Shown piece by piece: positions 30,786 through 37,649 of a stretch of DNA of 64,000 nucleotides. The position numbers and the translations under genes are program-made. How positions within the stretch are numbered: position 1 is the first letter of the stretch; each line of letters begins with the position of its first letter. Origin of the DNA: Arthrobacter sp. efr-133-R2A-120. Lineage in GTDB: Bacteria; Actinomycetota; Actinomycetes; Actinomycetales; Micrococcaceae. Location of the stretch: NCBI RefSeq assembly GCF_030209835.1, contig NZ_JARVRF010000005.1, positions 1-64,000 on the forward strand. The letters run 5' to 3'. The notes under the pieces are model-generated. The model was given only the letters and a program-made list of their open reading frames with translations. It was not told where the DNA came from and searched no databases.

Positions 30786-31109
30786 CGCAGCCTATGTTTG
30801 AAGTTGTTTTTGGTTTGGCTTTGGCGAGGATTTCCTCGGGTGTCTTGATCACCCGCACACTTAGGGTTCGATGTGCTTCTCCTCAATACCACTCAAATAT
30901 GGGCGATTCGCCACTCATTTTGATTCGGAAGACCAGTCAGTGCAGTTTTCCCTTGTTAGCGTTTGCGATGAAGGCCCCCGTCGCGCCCTAAATCTTTCAC
31001 GTCGAAGCAGGATAATGAGGGCGCGGCTCTGATTTCGGCCGCCAAGGAAGAGCGCGACAGCGCCGGCCGCCATCCAGGAGCGCCTGCGTGGGATGGTGAC
31101 CTTGCCGGG
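30786..31109. other. Intergenic stretch, left edge of accessory block
   Basis: I see no supported gene here. The base composition falls below that of the flanking catabolic genes, for example around 30790-30960. One plus-strand frame is open from 30972 into the next small gene but has no convincing start before the TTG at 31110. Its codons (AAKEERDSAG and onward) look gene-like, so that gene may have a lost or frameshifted start. Confidence 0.4.
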
Positions 31110-31373
31110 TTGAGCCCGGCCGGCCTGGAAGCGCACGACAAGGGATTGCAGGCTCACATCGCAAACCTGACAGTGCTCTATCAAGTGCTCGATGGTTGGC
31201 GGGTGCGGACGTCGCAGGAGCGCAGCGTTGAAGGTTTCGAGAAGTGGGTGGCACGCCTTGCAGTCGTCCGGAACGAACGCCACCGGCGCGAGAACCAGAT
31301 TGGATTCAGCGAATACATGAGCCTATTTGGCACCCCTGCCTTTGACGAGCCGTGGAGCAATGACAAGCCATGA
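31110..31373 (+). CDS. Small hypothetical protein
   Basis: An 87-residue protein with charged helical character (VLYQVLDGWRVRTSQER, then VVRNERHRRENQ). The start is uncertain: TTG at 31110 is the first usable initiator, yet the frame is open and gene-like back to 30972. It overlaps the next gene as ATGA, which supports both being real and co-translated. I do not recognise the family. It may be a DNA-binding or mobile-region accessory protein. Confidence 0.5.
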   Translation: MSPAGLEAHDKGLQAHIANLTVLYQVLDGWRVRTSQERSVEGFEKWVARLAVVRNERHRRENQIGFSEYMSLFGTPAFDEPWSNDKP

Positions 31374-31684
31374 GGGGCACCGAGGCGAACTATGTAGCCG
31401 GTCTTGCCATGCGCTGGGCCAGAACCGATTCCATGGAGCAGTGGGTCAATTCGGCCCCCGAAGGTGGGCGAACGCCGCTTGACGAGACCATTCTCGAGTA
31501 TCTGGGCAGCCACAACCCGTTCCCTGACGAGACCGCCGTTGAAGTTTTGCGGGGCGATGGGTCCACCTGGGAGCAGGCTGTCATCGTTGAAAGCGTCGGT
31601 GTGGACGAGTGGACCGTGGAGTACGAGGACGGCGAGAAAGCATGGCGCGACCATCACGAGCTACGGCCGACGGCCGCCAACTAA
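31370..31684 (+). CDS. Small hypothetical acidic protein
   Basis: A 104-residue acidic protein, with VEVLRGDGSTWEQAVIVESV and EWTVEYEDGEKAWRDHHELRP suggesting a compact beta-rich fold. The ATG overlaps the preceding stop by 4 bp. The family is not recognised. Its position in the accessory block between the VOC gene and the toxin-antitoxin pair suggests acquired DNA. Confidence 0.55.
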   Translation: MRGTEANYVAGLAMRWARTDSMEQWVNSAPEGGRTPLDETILEYLGSHNPFPDETAVEVLRGDGSTWEQAVIVESVGVDEWTVEYEDGEKAWRDHHELRPTAAN

Positions 31685-31778
31685 CGGCAAGCTCCACGTG
31701 TCCCATGGGATTCGTTCACGCCTCCGTTGGCCAGGTGTGTGTCAGCTCAGACGATCGCTCACTTTGAGGAGATACACA

Positions 31779-31808
31779 ATGAGCGACCCCATCCTTGCGA
31801 AAAGGTAG
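31779..31808 (+). other. Nine-codon micro-ORF with a good ribosome-binding site (possible truncated gene start)
   Basis: A consensus-like gaggag eight bases before an ATG opens a frame reading MSDPILAKR and then TAG. The convergent gene's stop codon begins at the next base. It looks like the 5' end of a gene cut off by rearrangement, or a leader peptide. Confidence 0.3.
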
Positions 31809-32189
31809 TCATATGCTTCCGGGGGCACTGTGTGTGCCGGTTTCATGATGACGGATCATGAAGTCGTTGCCCACATCGGTGAGTGCGAGCATTTCATTGC
31901 TTGTCACCTCGCGGAACGCCTCATTTTTGATGTTGCCCAGCAGGACGTTGGCACTCTGCTTTTTGTTGCCTTGCACGTCAATTGTCTTCAGACGCGTGAA
32001 GCCATCCCACAGTTTATCTAGCGCCAGACCTCGCTCCTTCTCTTTCCGCGAGAGGAAGAGTTCTTTGGCGTGCAGCAGCAGCCCGTCCAGTTCGGCGTCG
32101 CCACTTGCTGGCCTCAGCTGTTCGAGGACCTGCTGGACGGCAGGGGTTCCTGTTCTGATGATTTGTAGCTGGCGGGACAGCTCATACAT
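31809..32189 (-). CDS. Hypothetical protein, possibly the C-terminal half of a larger family
   Basis: A 126-residue protein ending with LALDKLWDGFTRLKTID, then NKKQSANVLL and GNDFMIRHHETG. From memory, this run occurs near the C-terminus of larger uncharacterised proteins of about 250-300 residues, so the N-terminal part may be missing. However, the ATG at 32189 has a strong ggaggg ribosome-binding site, so it could be expressed as it stands. The conserved R-H-H-E block may be catalytic, but no activity is assigned. Confidence 0.5.
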   Translation of the reverse strand: MYELSRQLQIIRTGTPAVQQVLEQLRPASGDAELDGLLLHAKELFLSRKEKERGLALDKLWDGFTRLKTIDVQGNKKQSANVLLGNIKNEAFREVTSNEMLALTDVGNDFMIRHHETGTHSAPGSI

Positions 32190-32305
32190 CGTCCCTCCAC
32201 GGTGAAAGATGTTGTTCACTTCCTAGTCTGGACGACGCAGATTCGCTCTCCCGGGAGGCCAGGGAGCCTGCACCGTCCGACCTTGAAGCAGCACGGGCCT
32301 GGGCC

Positions 32306-32707
32306 ATGGCGAACGATCCCGAGTACGCGGCCGGCGTGGCATCCGAGAAGGATCGTCTGGACCGTGAGCTTGTGGAGCGGTGGAAGGGCTCCGGGGATCC
32401 CGACAAGGCCGCGCGGGCTGCCGACGTCCGGCAGGACGCCAAGCAGCGCGAGGCAGCCGGGGACAAGGCGGCAGCCAGGGCCGGTGCCGCCTACGACCGG
32501 GCCGCCCAGCTGGAGGCCGACGCCGCACGGATGCGCGCTGCAGGCGCCCCCGAGAAGGCGGTGGCGGCCAAGCAGTTCGGGGAGGCCCAGCAGAAATTTC
32601 CCATCTCCCACGCCGCGGCCGGCGGCGGGAAGGCTGTCGGCAAGGTCAAGGTCAACGCCGTTCAGCAGTCCCGCGCCCAGGGCAAGCACATCACCCAGGG
32701 CCGGTAA
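32306..32707 (+). CDS. Alanine-rich protein, probable C-terminal remnant of a mobilisation/relaxase-type protein
   Basis: A 133-residue Ala/Arg/Lys-rich helical protein (AAARAGAAYDRAAQLEADAAR) with a basic tail, KVKVNAVQQSRAQGKHITQG. The frame is open and gene-like upstream of the ATG (SLSREAREPAPSDLEAARAW), back to about 32222, which suggests a 5'-truncated gene. Such tails occur in conjugal relaxases and mobilisation proteins, but there is no catalytic motif to prove it. A terminator follows at 32792. Confidence 0.45.
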   Translation: MANDPEYAAGVASEKDRLDRELVERWKGSGDPDKAARAADVRQDAKQREAAGDKAAARAGAAYDRAAQLEADAARMRAAGAPEKAVAAKQFGEAQQKFPISHAAAGGGKAVGKVKVNAVQQSRAQGKHITQGR

Positions 32708-32791
32708 GTAAATTCGCTTCGGCCACCGGCATGAAGCGGCAGTCCGCACATCAGCGCCGGCGCAACCCGGCATTGTAGATCCGGACGCAGG

Positions 32792-32821
32792 AAGGCCCGG
32801 CACCAGAGGGTGCCGGGCCTT
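32792..32821. terminator. Hairpin terminator between convergent genes
   Basis: A perfect 11-bp GC-rich stem (32792-32802 with 32811-32821) and an 8-base loop lie between the Ala-rich remnant and the convergent toxin gene. No strong T-run follows on either strand. Confidence 0.6.
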
Positions 32822-32840
32822 CGCCGTGCGGAGATCTCGG

Positions 32841-33161
32841 TCAGGCTATGCCAAGGAAGACCAGTAGTGCCCGCTCGACCGCGACCAGTTCCGTTGCCGT
32901 CAGGTGCCCCACCCGCTTGTGTGCGTTGGCCAGGGGCACGGTGGTCAGTTTGTCGATCATGAACTGGCTTTTCTGGGTCAGGCCGGTCCGCTCGGACGGC
33001 TCCACCGGGATCCGCAGCAGCGGTGCATCTTTCAGAGTGTAGGTCAGGGGGATTACCGTCACGGAGCCCACGTCATCGAACCGGTCATCCTGGATGACCA
33101 GCGCCGGGCGGGGTTTGGAGGCGTATCCGCCGCCGGCCACCGTCCAGATCTCGCCCCTCAC
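32841..33161 (-). CDS. MazF/PemK-family mRNA interferase toxin
   Basis: A 106-residue type II toxin. The family pattern is clear: RGEIWTV at the start, the KPRPALVIQDD core, a VTVIPLT strand, then KSQFMIDKLTTVP and a C-terminal helix (ATELVAVERALLVFLG). These toxins cleave RNA at short motifs. It overlaps the antitoxin gene by 4 bp (ATGA) and is translated after it, the usual order that keeps antitoxin in excess. It sits in the accessory block beside mobile remnants. Confidence 0.88.
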   Translation of the reverse strand: MRGEIWTVAGGGYASKPRPALVIQDDRFDDVGSVTVIPLTYTLKDAPLLRIPVEPSERTGLTQKSQFMIDKLTTVPLANAHKRVGHLTATELVAVERALLVFLGIA

Positions 33162-33364
33162 TCCTCATCCCAGGACACGGAAACCGCGTCGATCCACTCG
33201 TGAATGTCCTCGTGCCGGTCGGACTCCGCCACAATGGCGCTCTGCCGCTTCGCCTCCTCCGCGAAGGACTTGGAGCGGGTGTCCGGGACCCACACCTGAA
33301 TCGGCCGGAAGCCTGCCTCGCGCATCCGGCGCCTGTGCTCACTGACTCGATCCTTCACACTCAT
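33158..33364 (-). CDS. MazE-like antitoxin
   Basis: A 68-residue antitoxin. The N-terminus (DRVSEHRRRMREAGFRPIQVWVPDT) matches the ribbon-helix-helix-type DNA-binding part seen in actinobacterial antitoxins paired with MazF/PemK. The acidic C-terminal helix (HEDIHEWIDAVSVSWDEE) should block the toxin. The ATG is at 33364 and the stop overlaps the toxin start. The pair probably represses its own promoter. Confidence 0.82.
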   Translation of the reverse strand: MSVKDRVSEHRRRMREAGFRPIQVWVPDTRSKSFAEEAKRQSAIVAESDRHEDIHEWIDAVSVSWDEE

Positions 33365-33546
33365 ACCCCCATTGTTTCATGTAACACGCGTGGGTGGTAG
33401 AGCGAGATTCGGACGGCGGGACTCGTAGGGTTCCGACAGGCCGGCCGCTGCGTCGACCAGGACGCCGGCGGAACCGACTTTCCCGGAATCACGCGGTTCT
33501 TCCGCTCTGGACCGAAAATGGCGGTTGTAGGGGTCCCACAACGCAC

Positions 33547-33577
33547 CGGAGCCCAGCACCTGGGGTGCTGGGCTCCG
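33547..33577. terminator. Strong hairpin, likely terminator of the (split) acetyltransferase gene
   Basis: A perfect 14-bp stem (33547-33560 with 33564-33577) with a TGG loop, located 73 bp past the stop of the 3' part of the GNAT gene on the minus strand. The interval 33365-33649 otherwise holds nothing I can support. Confidence 0.6.
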
Positions 33578-33649
33578 TTATCCGGCAGCGAGGGAACTGC
33601 CAGTCTGTGCGGCCTCAGGTCTTGGTGGCCCTTGCGATCTGTGCACGCA

Positions 33650-33813
33650 TCAGCGGGTTCCCTCGGTGAGCTGTGACCCCTTGGCCCGGCGGGTGATTTC
33701 CCACGAACGGTCTGCAGGCCTTTGGAGGCTGCGGTAGAAGATCTGCTCTCCGGGTTCGTTCGACACGGCTACGTCATTCGGGTAGAAGATCCGCAGTGTG
33801 CTGAGGGCGACTC
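33650..33813 (-). pseudogene. 3' part of GNAT acetyltransferase gene split by a Tn3-type element
   Basis: On the minus strand this segment continues the frame of the GNAT fragment at 35372-35809. After one GACTC copy it reads ALSTLRIFYPNDVAVSNEPG and onward to TGA at 33650-33652. The two parts have 438 and 159 nucleotides (one target-site copy counted), together exactly 199 codons including stop, with no internal stop. It is separated from its start by the 1,558-bp element and cannot be translated in place. Confidence 0.85.
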
Positions 33814-33851
33814 GGGGGTTGAGGGACAGACGCCCGAGATCCGGCGCTAAG
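33814..33851 (+). repeat. Left terminal inverted repeat (38 bp)
   Basis: Outer end GGGGGTTGAGGGACAGACGC, inner end CGGCGCTAAG. It matches the right TIR except at the sixth base. Confidence 0.92.
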
Positions 33852-33890
33852 CACTGAATGCCCGGTGTGTTGGGGTGTTAGTGATTTCAT

Positions 33891-33911
33891 GGCGTCTGTC
33901 CCTCAACCCCC
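33891..33911 (-). repeat. Extra inverted copy of the outer 21 bp of the TIR
   Basis: This is the exact reverse complement of the first 21 bases of the left TIR, lying 39 bp inside it, so 33814-33911 has perfect 21-bp ends of its own. It carries the left-end variant at positions 6-7. It may be the remnant of a nested or truncated end. Confidence 0.75.
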
Positions 33912-34021
33912 TTAAGCCCACTTGTGGGTACCGGCCTCGTCTGGTGCCCCTCGTCGCGACTCGCTGAAGGAGGATGCGCACTTCGGTCGGCCTTCGGTAG
34001 CGGCTTGTTCGGGCGTATTTG

Positions 34022-34279
34022 TCAGGCCTCGGAAGTGTGCCGGTAGGTGACCATGGCGAATGTGCTTCCTACAAAGGCTCCTGTGATGCCCGCGACTGCC
34101 CAGGGATTCCCTGTCTGAACAAGGTTGGAGAGGGCAAAGGCCATTCCGCCCGAAGTGACCAGGGCCACGACACCCGTGACAGTTGCGCGCGTCTTGCGGG
34201 TCGCTTCCTCGGCCACTGCCAACCTGGCAACGATCACTCCGGTGGCAACTACAACCCCAAGGATCACCAGCGCAGGCAT
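34022..34279 (-). CDS. Small membrane protein carried inside the Tn3-type element
   Basis: An 85-residue hydrophobic protein with about three membrane segments: PALVILGVVVATGVIVARLA, then TVTGVVALVTSGGMAFAL, then WAVAGITGAFVGSTFAMV. Between them is a charged EEATRKTRA loop. No recognisable family and no strong ribosome-binding site. It is the only intact-looking frame in the element and would be its cargo if expressed. Confidence 0.5.
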   Translation of the reverse strand: MPALVILGVVVATGVIVARLAVAEEATRKTRATVTGVVALVTSGGMAFALSNLVQTGNPWAVAGITGAFVGSTFAMVTYRHTSEA

Positions 34280-34445
34280 TTCAAAAACGAATAGGTTGAA
34301 CAGGTCCTAGAGAAGAAATACGGGATTGAAACGAGGCAAGGTGTAACTGAGATGGAGTGCAAAGGCTCCGACCGCGCCCGAAACGGCGCCCAGGCAGACA
34401 AACCTGCACCATAGCTTGCCAGTGCGCCACCATCCTGGTCGCGTA

Positions 34446-34765
34446 CTACTTTTCGCCATATTTCATTACCGCCTTTATTAGGTTTTCCTTCTGGGTATTC
34501 CATGAAATTCTCTGGAACCCCGCCACATTGACGCCATCGGCGACCAGCATGTCCACCCTGTCGTCAGGGAATCAACAACCACGTCGGTCCCGCTCTGGGC
34601 CGCCTGCGTCCTGGCCACGCTTTCCGTGAGCGGGCCCAGGATTCCAGTGCCTACAGCGGCCGGCGAAACCGAACCGGCCCAGGCCGGGCCTGGCGCCCCC
34701 AGAAGACCCGCAACGACAGACAAACCGCAAAAAGCGCGCAACAGCAAGGAAGGACGAGATCCCAC
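34446..34765 (-). pseudogene. Frameshifted exported-protein remnant inside the element
   Basis: From a GTG at 34765 the frame encodes a clear signal peptide (LLLRAFCGLSVVAGLLGAPG, then PAWA) followed by SVARTQAAQSGTDVVVDSLT. The frame then loses sense. The next frame reads VDMLVADGVNVAGFQRISWN and on to TAG at 34446-34448, which suggests a single-base shift near 34560. Family not recognised; the secreted N-terminus is the only clear trait. Confidence 0.4.
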
Positions 34766-34921
34766 GGGACCACTTTCACGAGAAGGAAGTGCGCGGGATC
34801 CCCCAAAAAAATAGACCGTTCCCCCAAAGCACGGAAAGCTGAGAGAAAACTACATGCTGCCTATGCAGATTCGCAATAGGCGAAGAACTCTATCGCTTTA
34901 TGACGACAGCAGACACATAAT

Positions 34922-35110
34922 CCGGTCTCCCTTCACGATGACGCCAGCGAAGATCCGTCTCGCGATGTCTGCCATGGGCCAGCCCGAGACCCATATCGGG
35001 AAACTCCCAAAGAGCTCGGCGTCTTCCGGCAGACCCTCTACCGGTATGTCTCACTCGCCGGCGAGCTCCGCCCTCAAGCCCCACGAATACTCAAACACGC
35101 CAACGTTTAG
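34922..35110 (+). pseudogene. tnpR: C-terminal remnant of a Tn3-type serine resolvase, frameshifted
   Basis: The first frame reads PFTMTPAKIRLAMSAMGQPE and then HIGKLPK. After a one-base loss at about 35010-35013 the next frame reads ELGVFRQTLYRYVSLAGELR to TAG at 35108-35110. Joined, this is the helix-turn-helix DNA-binding end of TnpR/Hin-type recombinases (the RQTLYRYVSP-like signature). The catalytic N-terminal domain is absent. It supports Tn3-family ancestry of the element. Confidence 0.75.
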
Positions 35111-35333
35111 CCCTTGCCGCGGAAAATGGACTCCAACGTGCCGGAGAATCGCCGAAGTCCTCTTCCTTACGACACAATAAAATCCGTTTTCTGCAGCGCC
35201 CCCTTAAGCCGTCCAACTCGTCGGCTGGTCCCGAGCCACCCCTCTACCAACACCAAAAGCCCGGATCAACAACGCCAACCCAGCGAAAAGTAGAGCGACT
35301 GGCACCTTATGACACGCTCAGGAGGACTGGGCC

Positions 35334-35371
35334 CTTAGCGCCGGATCTCGGGCGTCTGTCCCTCACCCCCC
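35334..35371 (-). repeat. Right terminal inverted repeat (38 bp)
   Basis: Reverse complement of the left TIR with one difference (G for T at the sixth base). A GACTC target copy follows at 35372-35376. It supplies the stop codon (35363-35365) that now ends the GNAT 5' fragment. Confidence 0.92.
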
Positions 35372-35809
35372 GACTCCGGGACCCGGCACCTGGAATCCCT
35401 GCTTCCGGTAGAAGTCTCCTAGGTCCTCCGTCGCGGTGTACTGCCCGTAGAGCAGGTCACGGCCACTTCTGGTGTAGGCCTCAACCACTCGCTGGAGCAG
35501 AGCCCGGGCAACTCCACGGCCGCGGTAATCGGGCCGCACCGCGATCCCGTGCAGCTTCGTCAGGAACATGAACCCAGCAAGCGCCGCCCGGATCTCGGCA
35601 TCGGGAGCGTTCTGCATGGCTGTCTCCATGATGTGTTCGGCCGGGCCGGCGTGGACACAGCCCACGACCTCGCCGGAACCATTTTCAGCGACCAGAAGCA
35701 TTAAGAACTCGGTGTATCTGTTCTTTCGATTACCGAAAAGGAACATCGATGAGGCCTTCGTGAGGCGGGTCGTCGACCACGCCCATGACAGTTTCACGAT
35801 TGGGACCAA
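35363..35809 (-). pseudogene. 5' part of GNAT-family N-acetyltransferase, truncated by the Tn3-type element
   Basis: A 148-codon frame holding the GNAT core: MLLVAENGSGEVVGCVHAG, then LHGIAVRPDYRGRGVARALL (the acetyl-CoA loop R-G-R-G-V-A) and DFYRKQGFQVPG. The last residues and the stop come from the transposon end. Without the element it would continue for 52 more codons at 33650-33808. The start is a TTG at 35809 abutting the divergent gene, so the true start may lie further in. The core could still fold, but the protein lacks its natural C-terminus. Confidence 0.82.
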
Positions 35810-36256
35810 ATGAATATCAAAAGGATCCTGGCCTGTCTGGCCATGGCTGCGCTCCTAGCCGCTTCAAAAGCGATACGCGCCATGGCTGACGTCGATGCCA
35901 ACGCGGGAGACGCTCAGGCGAGAGTGGAAAACGCACCCAAGGAAGCTGCGAAGGCTGAGGCCGTGGCTCGCAAGGTCTTTGAGTCCGACGATCCCCCTGC
36001 TCAGCTTGGCACTCTGGCTTCCGGCGGCTGGAACACTTCGTCCTGGGTGATAGGAACGAATGCCTTCGGAGGGTGGCTTTACAAGCTGACCGTTAGTGGC
36101 GGATGGTGTGGCAACGGTTCGTCAGCAACACGTTCCTGGTTCAACAGCACGTGGGGTGAGACGTTTGCAATCGGATGGCGCGACAATGGCCAGGTCTCCA
36201 GCCACGCAATCATCTCGGGCGGCTCGGGAGATGACCAATCATGCAGCCCTTGGTAA
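35810..36256 (+). CDS. Exported protein of unknown function
   Basis: A 148-residue protein with a signal peptide (MNIKRILACLAMAALLAAS), a charged Ala/Glu helix (about 27-62) and a Trp/Gly/Ser-rich C-terminal domain with two Cys residues (GGWCGNGSSATRSWF, then DDQSCSPW) that could form a disulfide. The ATG lies directly next to the divergent GNAT start. The last 16 bases overlap the following membrane-protein gene. No family recognised. The layout, with a small membrane partner, recalls secreted peptide or bacteriocin operons, but nothing proves that. Confidence 0.65.
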   Translation: MNIKRILACLAMAALLAASKAIRAMADVDANAGDAQARVENAPKEAAKAEAVARKVFESDDPPAQLGTLASGGWNTSSWVIGTNAFGGWLYKLTVSGGWCGNGSSATRSWFNSTWGETFAIGWRDNGQVSSHAIISGGSGDDQSCSPW

Positions 36257-36522
36257 GGAAGCGCTCAGGTGTTGCGCTCTCCAGATTTTTCCTGCTGGGA
36301 GCGGCCATCTTGTTGATTTTGCCGCTCTATCCGTTCACGGCTATCTCTGCTGTCCTGTCAGGATCTGCCCTCTTTCTTGCAGCCAGAGAAACGCCGAGCC
36401 GGAACCGCACCGTCACCATCGCCGCGGCCGTTGTGCTGCTCGGAATGGTAATCCTCTTGACGCTCCTGAGCCTGCAGACAGGAACACTTGGCCCCCACAG
36501 CGGCGAGGTCTCAAAAGTATAG
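36241..36522 (+). CDS. Small membrane protein coupled to the exported protein
   Basis: A 93-residue protein with hydrophobic segments at about residues 13-50 (possibly two helices) and 61-80, and a basic N-terminus. It overlaps the upstream gene by 16 bp and has a gggag site about ten bases before the ATG, so it is co-translated. Family not recognised. Confidence 0.6.
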   Translation: MQPLVRKRSGVALSRFFLLGAAILLILPLYPFTAISAVLSGSALFLAARETPSRNRTVTIAAAVVLLGMVILLTLLSLQTGTLGPHSGEVSKV

Positions 36523-36764
36523 CTCCCGCTGTTCATCGCTCTCAGGCGCGCACGACGGCGACACGCCCCGGAAAGGACACGCCGTCGTTGTTAATTCCTT
36601 CGATCCGGCTGATGCGTCGATCGCCAAAAGCCGTTCCTTCTTGGGCGCCGTCGTGCCACACTTGATGCACTATCGAGTGACTGGGGGGATCCGGGTCAGG
36701 AGATTGGTATGTGTGTTCTGATGCACCCCCGCACTTCGGGCCGCCAACTGGTGGTGAGCGAACC

Positions 36765-36878
36765 ATGATTATCGGTTGGGCTTACTTCATGGCGGGAGTA
36801 ATGACAGTTGATGGGCTCTTGCTGGGGTTGCTGTTGCTGAACGTAAAGTGGCCCAAACACTGGAAGCGAAACGGCTAA
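36765..36878 (+). CDS. 37-residue putative small membrane protein
   Basis: A short frame, MIIGWAYFMAGVMTVDGLLL and onward, with one long hydrophobic stretch and a basic tail (KWPKHWKRNG). The size and composition fit a single-span membrane peptide. The ribosome-binding site is weak. The gap 36523-36764 before it holds nothing else I can support. Confidence 0.4.
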   Translation: MIIGWAYFMAGVMTVDGLLLGLLLLNVKWPKHWKRNG

Positions 36879-36897
36879 GCCGCGGTACCTGCCAGAC

Positions 36898-37569
36898 CTA
36901 GAGCACCTTGCGGATCGACTCTTCGAAACTCACCACGTGGTGCAGGGCGAGCGCAGACGCGCGGTCCGCATCGCCGTCGGCGATTGCAGTGAGCAGTTCT
37001 GCGTGCTCTGCGACGTGGCCCGTCACTGAAGGCATCTTGTCCAGCATGTGGCACCAGATGCGGGTTGCCAGGTTGTCGTAGCGGATCAGCACGTCCTCGA
37101 GGTGCGGATTGGCCGCTGCCCTGTAGATGAGCCGGTGCACCTGGATGTCGTAGCGCATGAGTTCCTGCTGGCCGGCGTCGTGTGCCTCCAGGCCGCTGAT
37201 GGCTGCGGCGACCTCGCGCAGCTCTTCCCTCAGCTTCGGGCTGGCCATGCGGGCAGCCCGCCGTGACGCCAAAGGCTCAAGCAGCTCCCGGATTTCGGAG
37301 ACGTTCGCGAGTTGGGTGATGTCGACGCCGGTGGCGAAGGTTCCCCGACGGGGATACGACACCACAAGGTGGTCGCTTTCCAGCCGCTTGATGGCCTCGC
37401 GCACGGGTGTCCGCCCGATGCCGAGTTCCGCGGCGATCTGCCCGTCGTTGATGGGGTCTCCGGGTTTGATGTCCAGCATGATGAGCCGGTCGCGTAGGAG
37501 CAGGTAGGCGTTTTCCGCCAAGGACGTTCCCTGCGTGCCCGTGTCCGGTGCTTCCAGTGCAGTGCTCAT
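36898..37569 (-). CDS. GntR/FadR-type (FCD) regulator of the sarcosine operon
   Basis: A 223-residue regulator. The winged helix (YLLLRDRLIMLDIKPGDPIN, then IGRTPVREAIKRLESDHLVV) covers about residues 20-85, and the FCD ligand-binding domain covers 95-220 with its metal-type residues (YDIQVHRLIYRAAANPHL, then HAELLTAIADGD). The ATG at 37569 has a gggagagg ribosome-binding site, better than the longer frame. It is divergent from glyA-soxBDAG with 153 bp between starts, so it most likely controls that operon in response to a pathway metabolite. Confidence 0.9.
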   Translation of the reverse strand: MSTALEAPDTGTQGTSLAENAYLLLRDRLIMLDIKPGDPINDGQIAAELGIGRTPVREAIKRLESDHLVVSYPRRGTFATGVDITQLANVSEIRELLEPLASRRAARMASPKLREELREVAAAISGLEAHDAGQQELMRYDIQVHRLIYRAAANPHLEDVLIRYDNLATRIWCHMLDKMPSVTGHVAEHAELLTAIADGDADRASALALHHVVSFEESIRKVL

Positions 37570-37649
37570 GTGCCTCTCCCGTTTGCCACAATTCCAAGTC
37601 TGGCGGATCGGTTGCCGCCGGGCTGTTGACGGCTGTGTGATCTTCAACA

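Larger units (their letters stand above)
33814..35371. mobile_element. Non-autonomous Tn3-family element, 1,558 bp, with 38-bp TIRs and 5-bp target duplication
   Basis: The left TIR (33814-33851) and right TIR (35334-35371) are 38 bp, inverted, and differ at one position (the sixth base from the outer end). They begin GGGG and end TAAG, as Tn3-family ends do. GACTC flanks both sides (33809-33813 and 35372-35376), matching the family's 5-bp duplication. No transposase frame is present. The interior has a small membrane-protein gene, a broken exported-protein frame and the remnant of a serine resolvase. It probably moved using a transposase supplied in trans. Confidence 0.9.

Noticed and set aside
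33380-33470. Possible tRNA (GGTGGTAGAGCG followed by a GGTTCC stretch)
   Set aside because: I could not fold a matching acceptor stem or anticodon arm, and the T-arm pairing fails.
36542-36766. A 74-codon minus-strand frame
   Set aside because: There is no recognisable domain or good ribosome-binding site, and it overlaps an inverted-repeat stretch. Kept out for lack of support.
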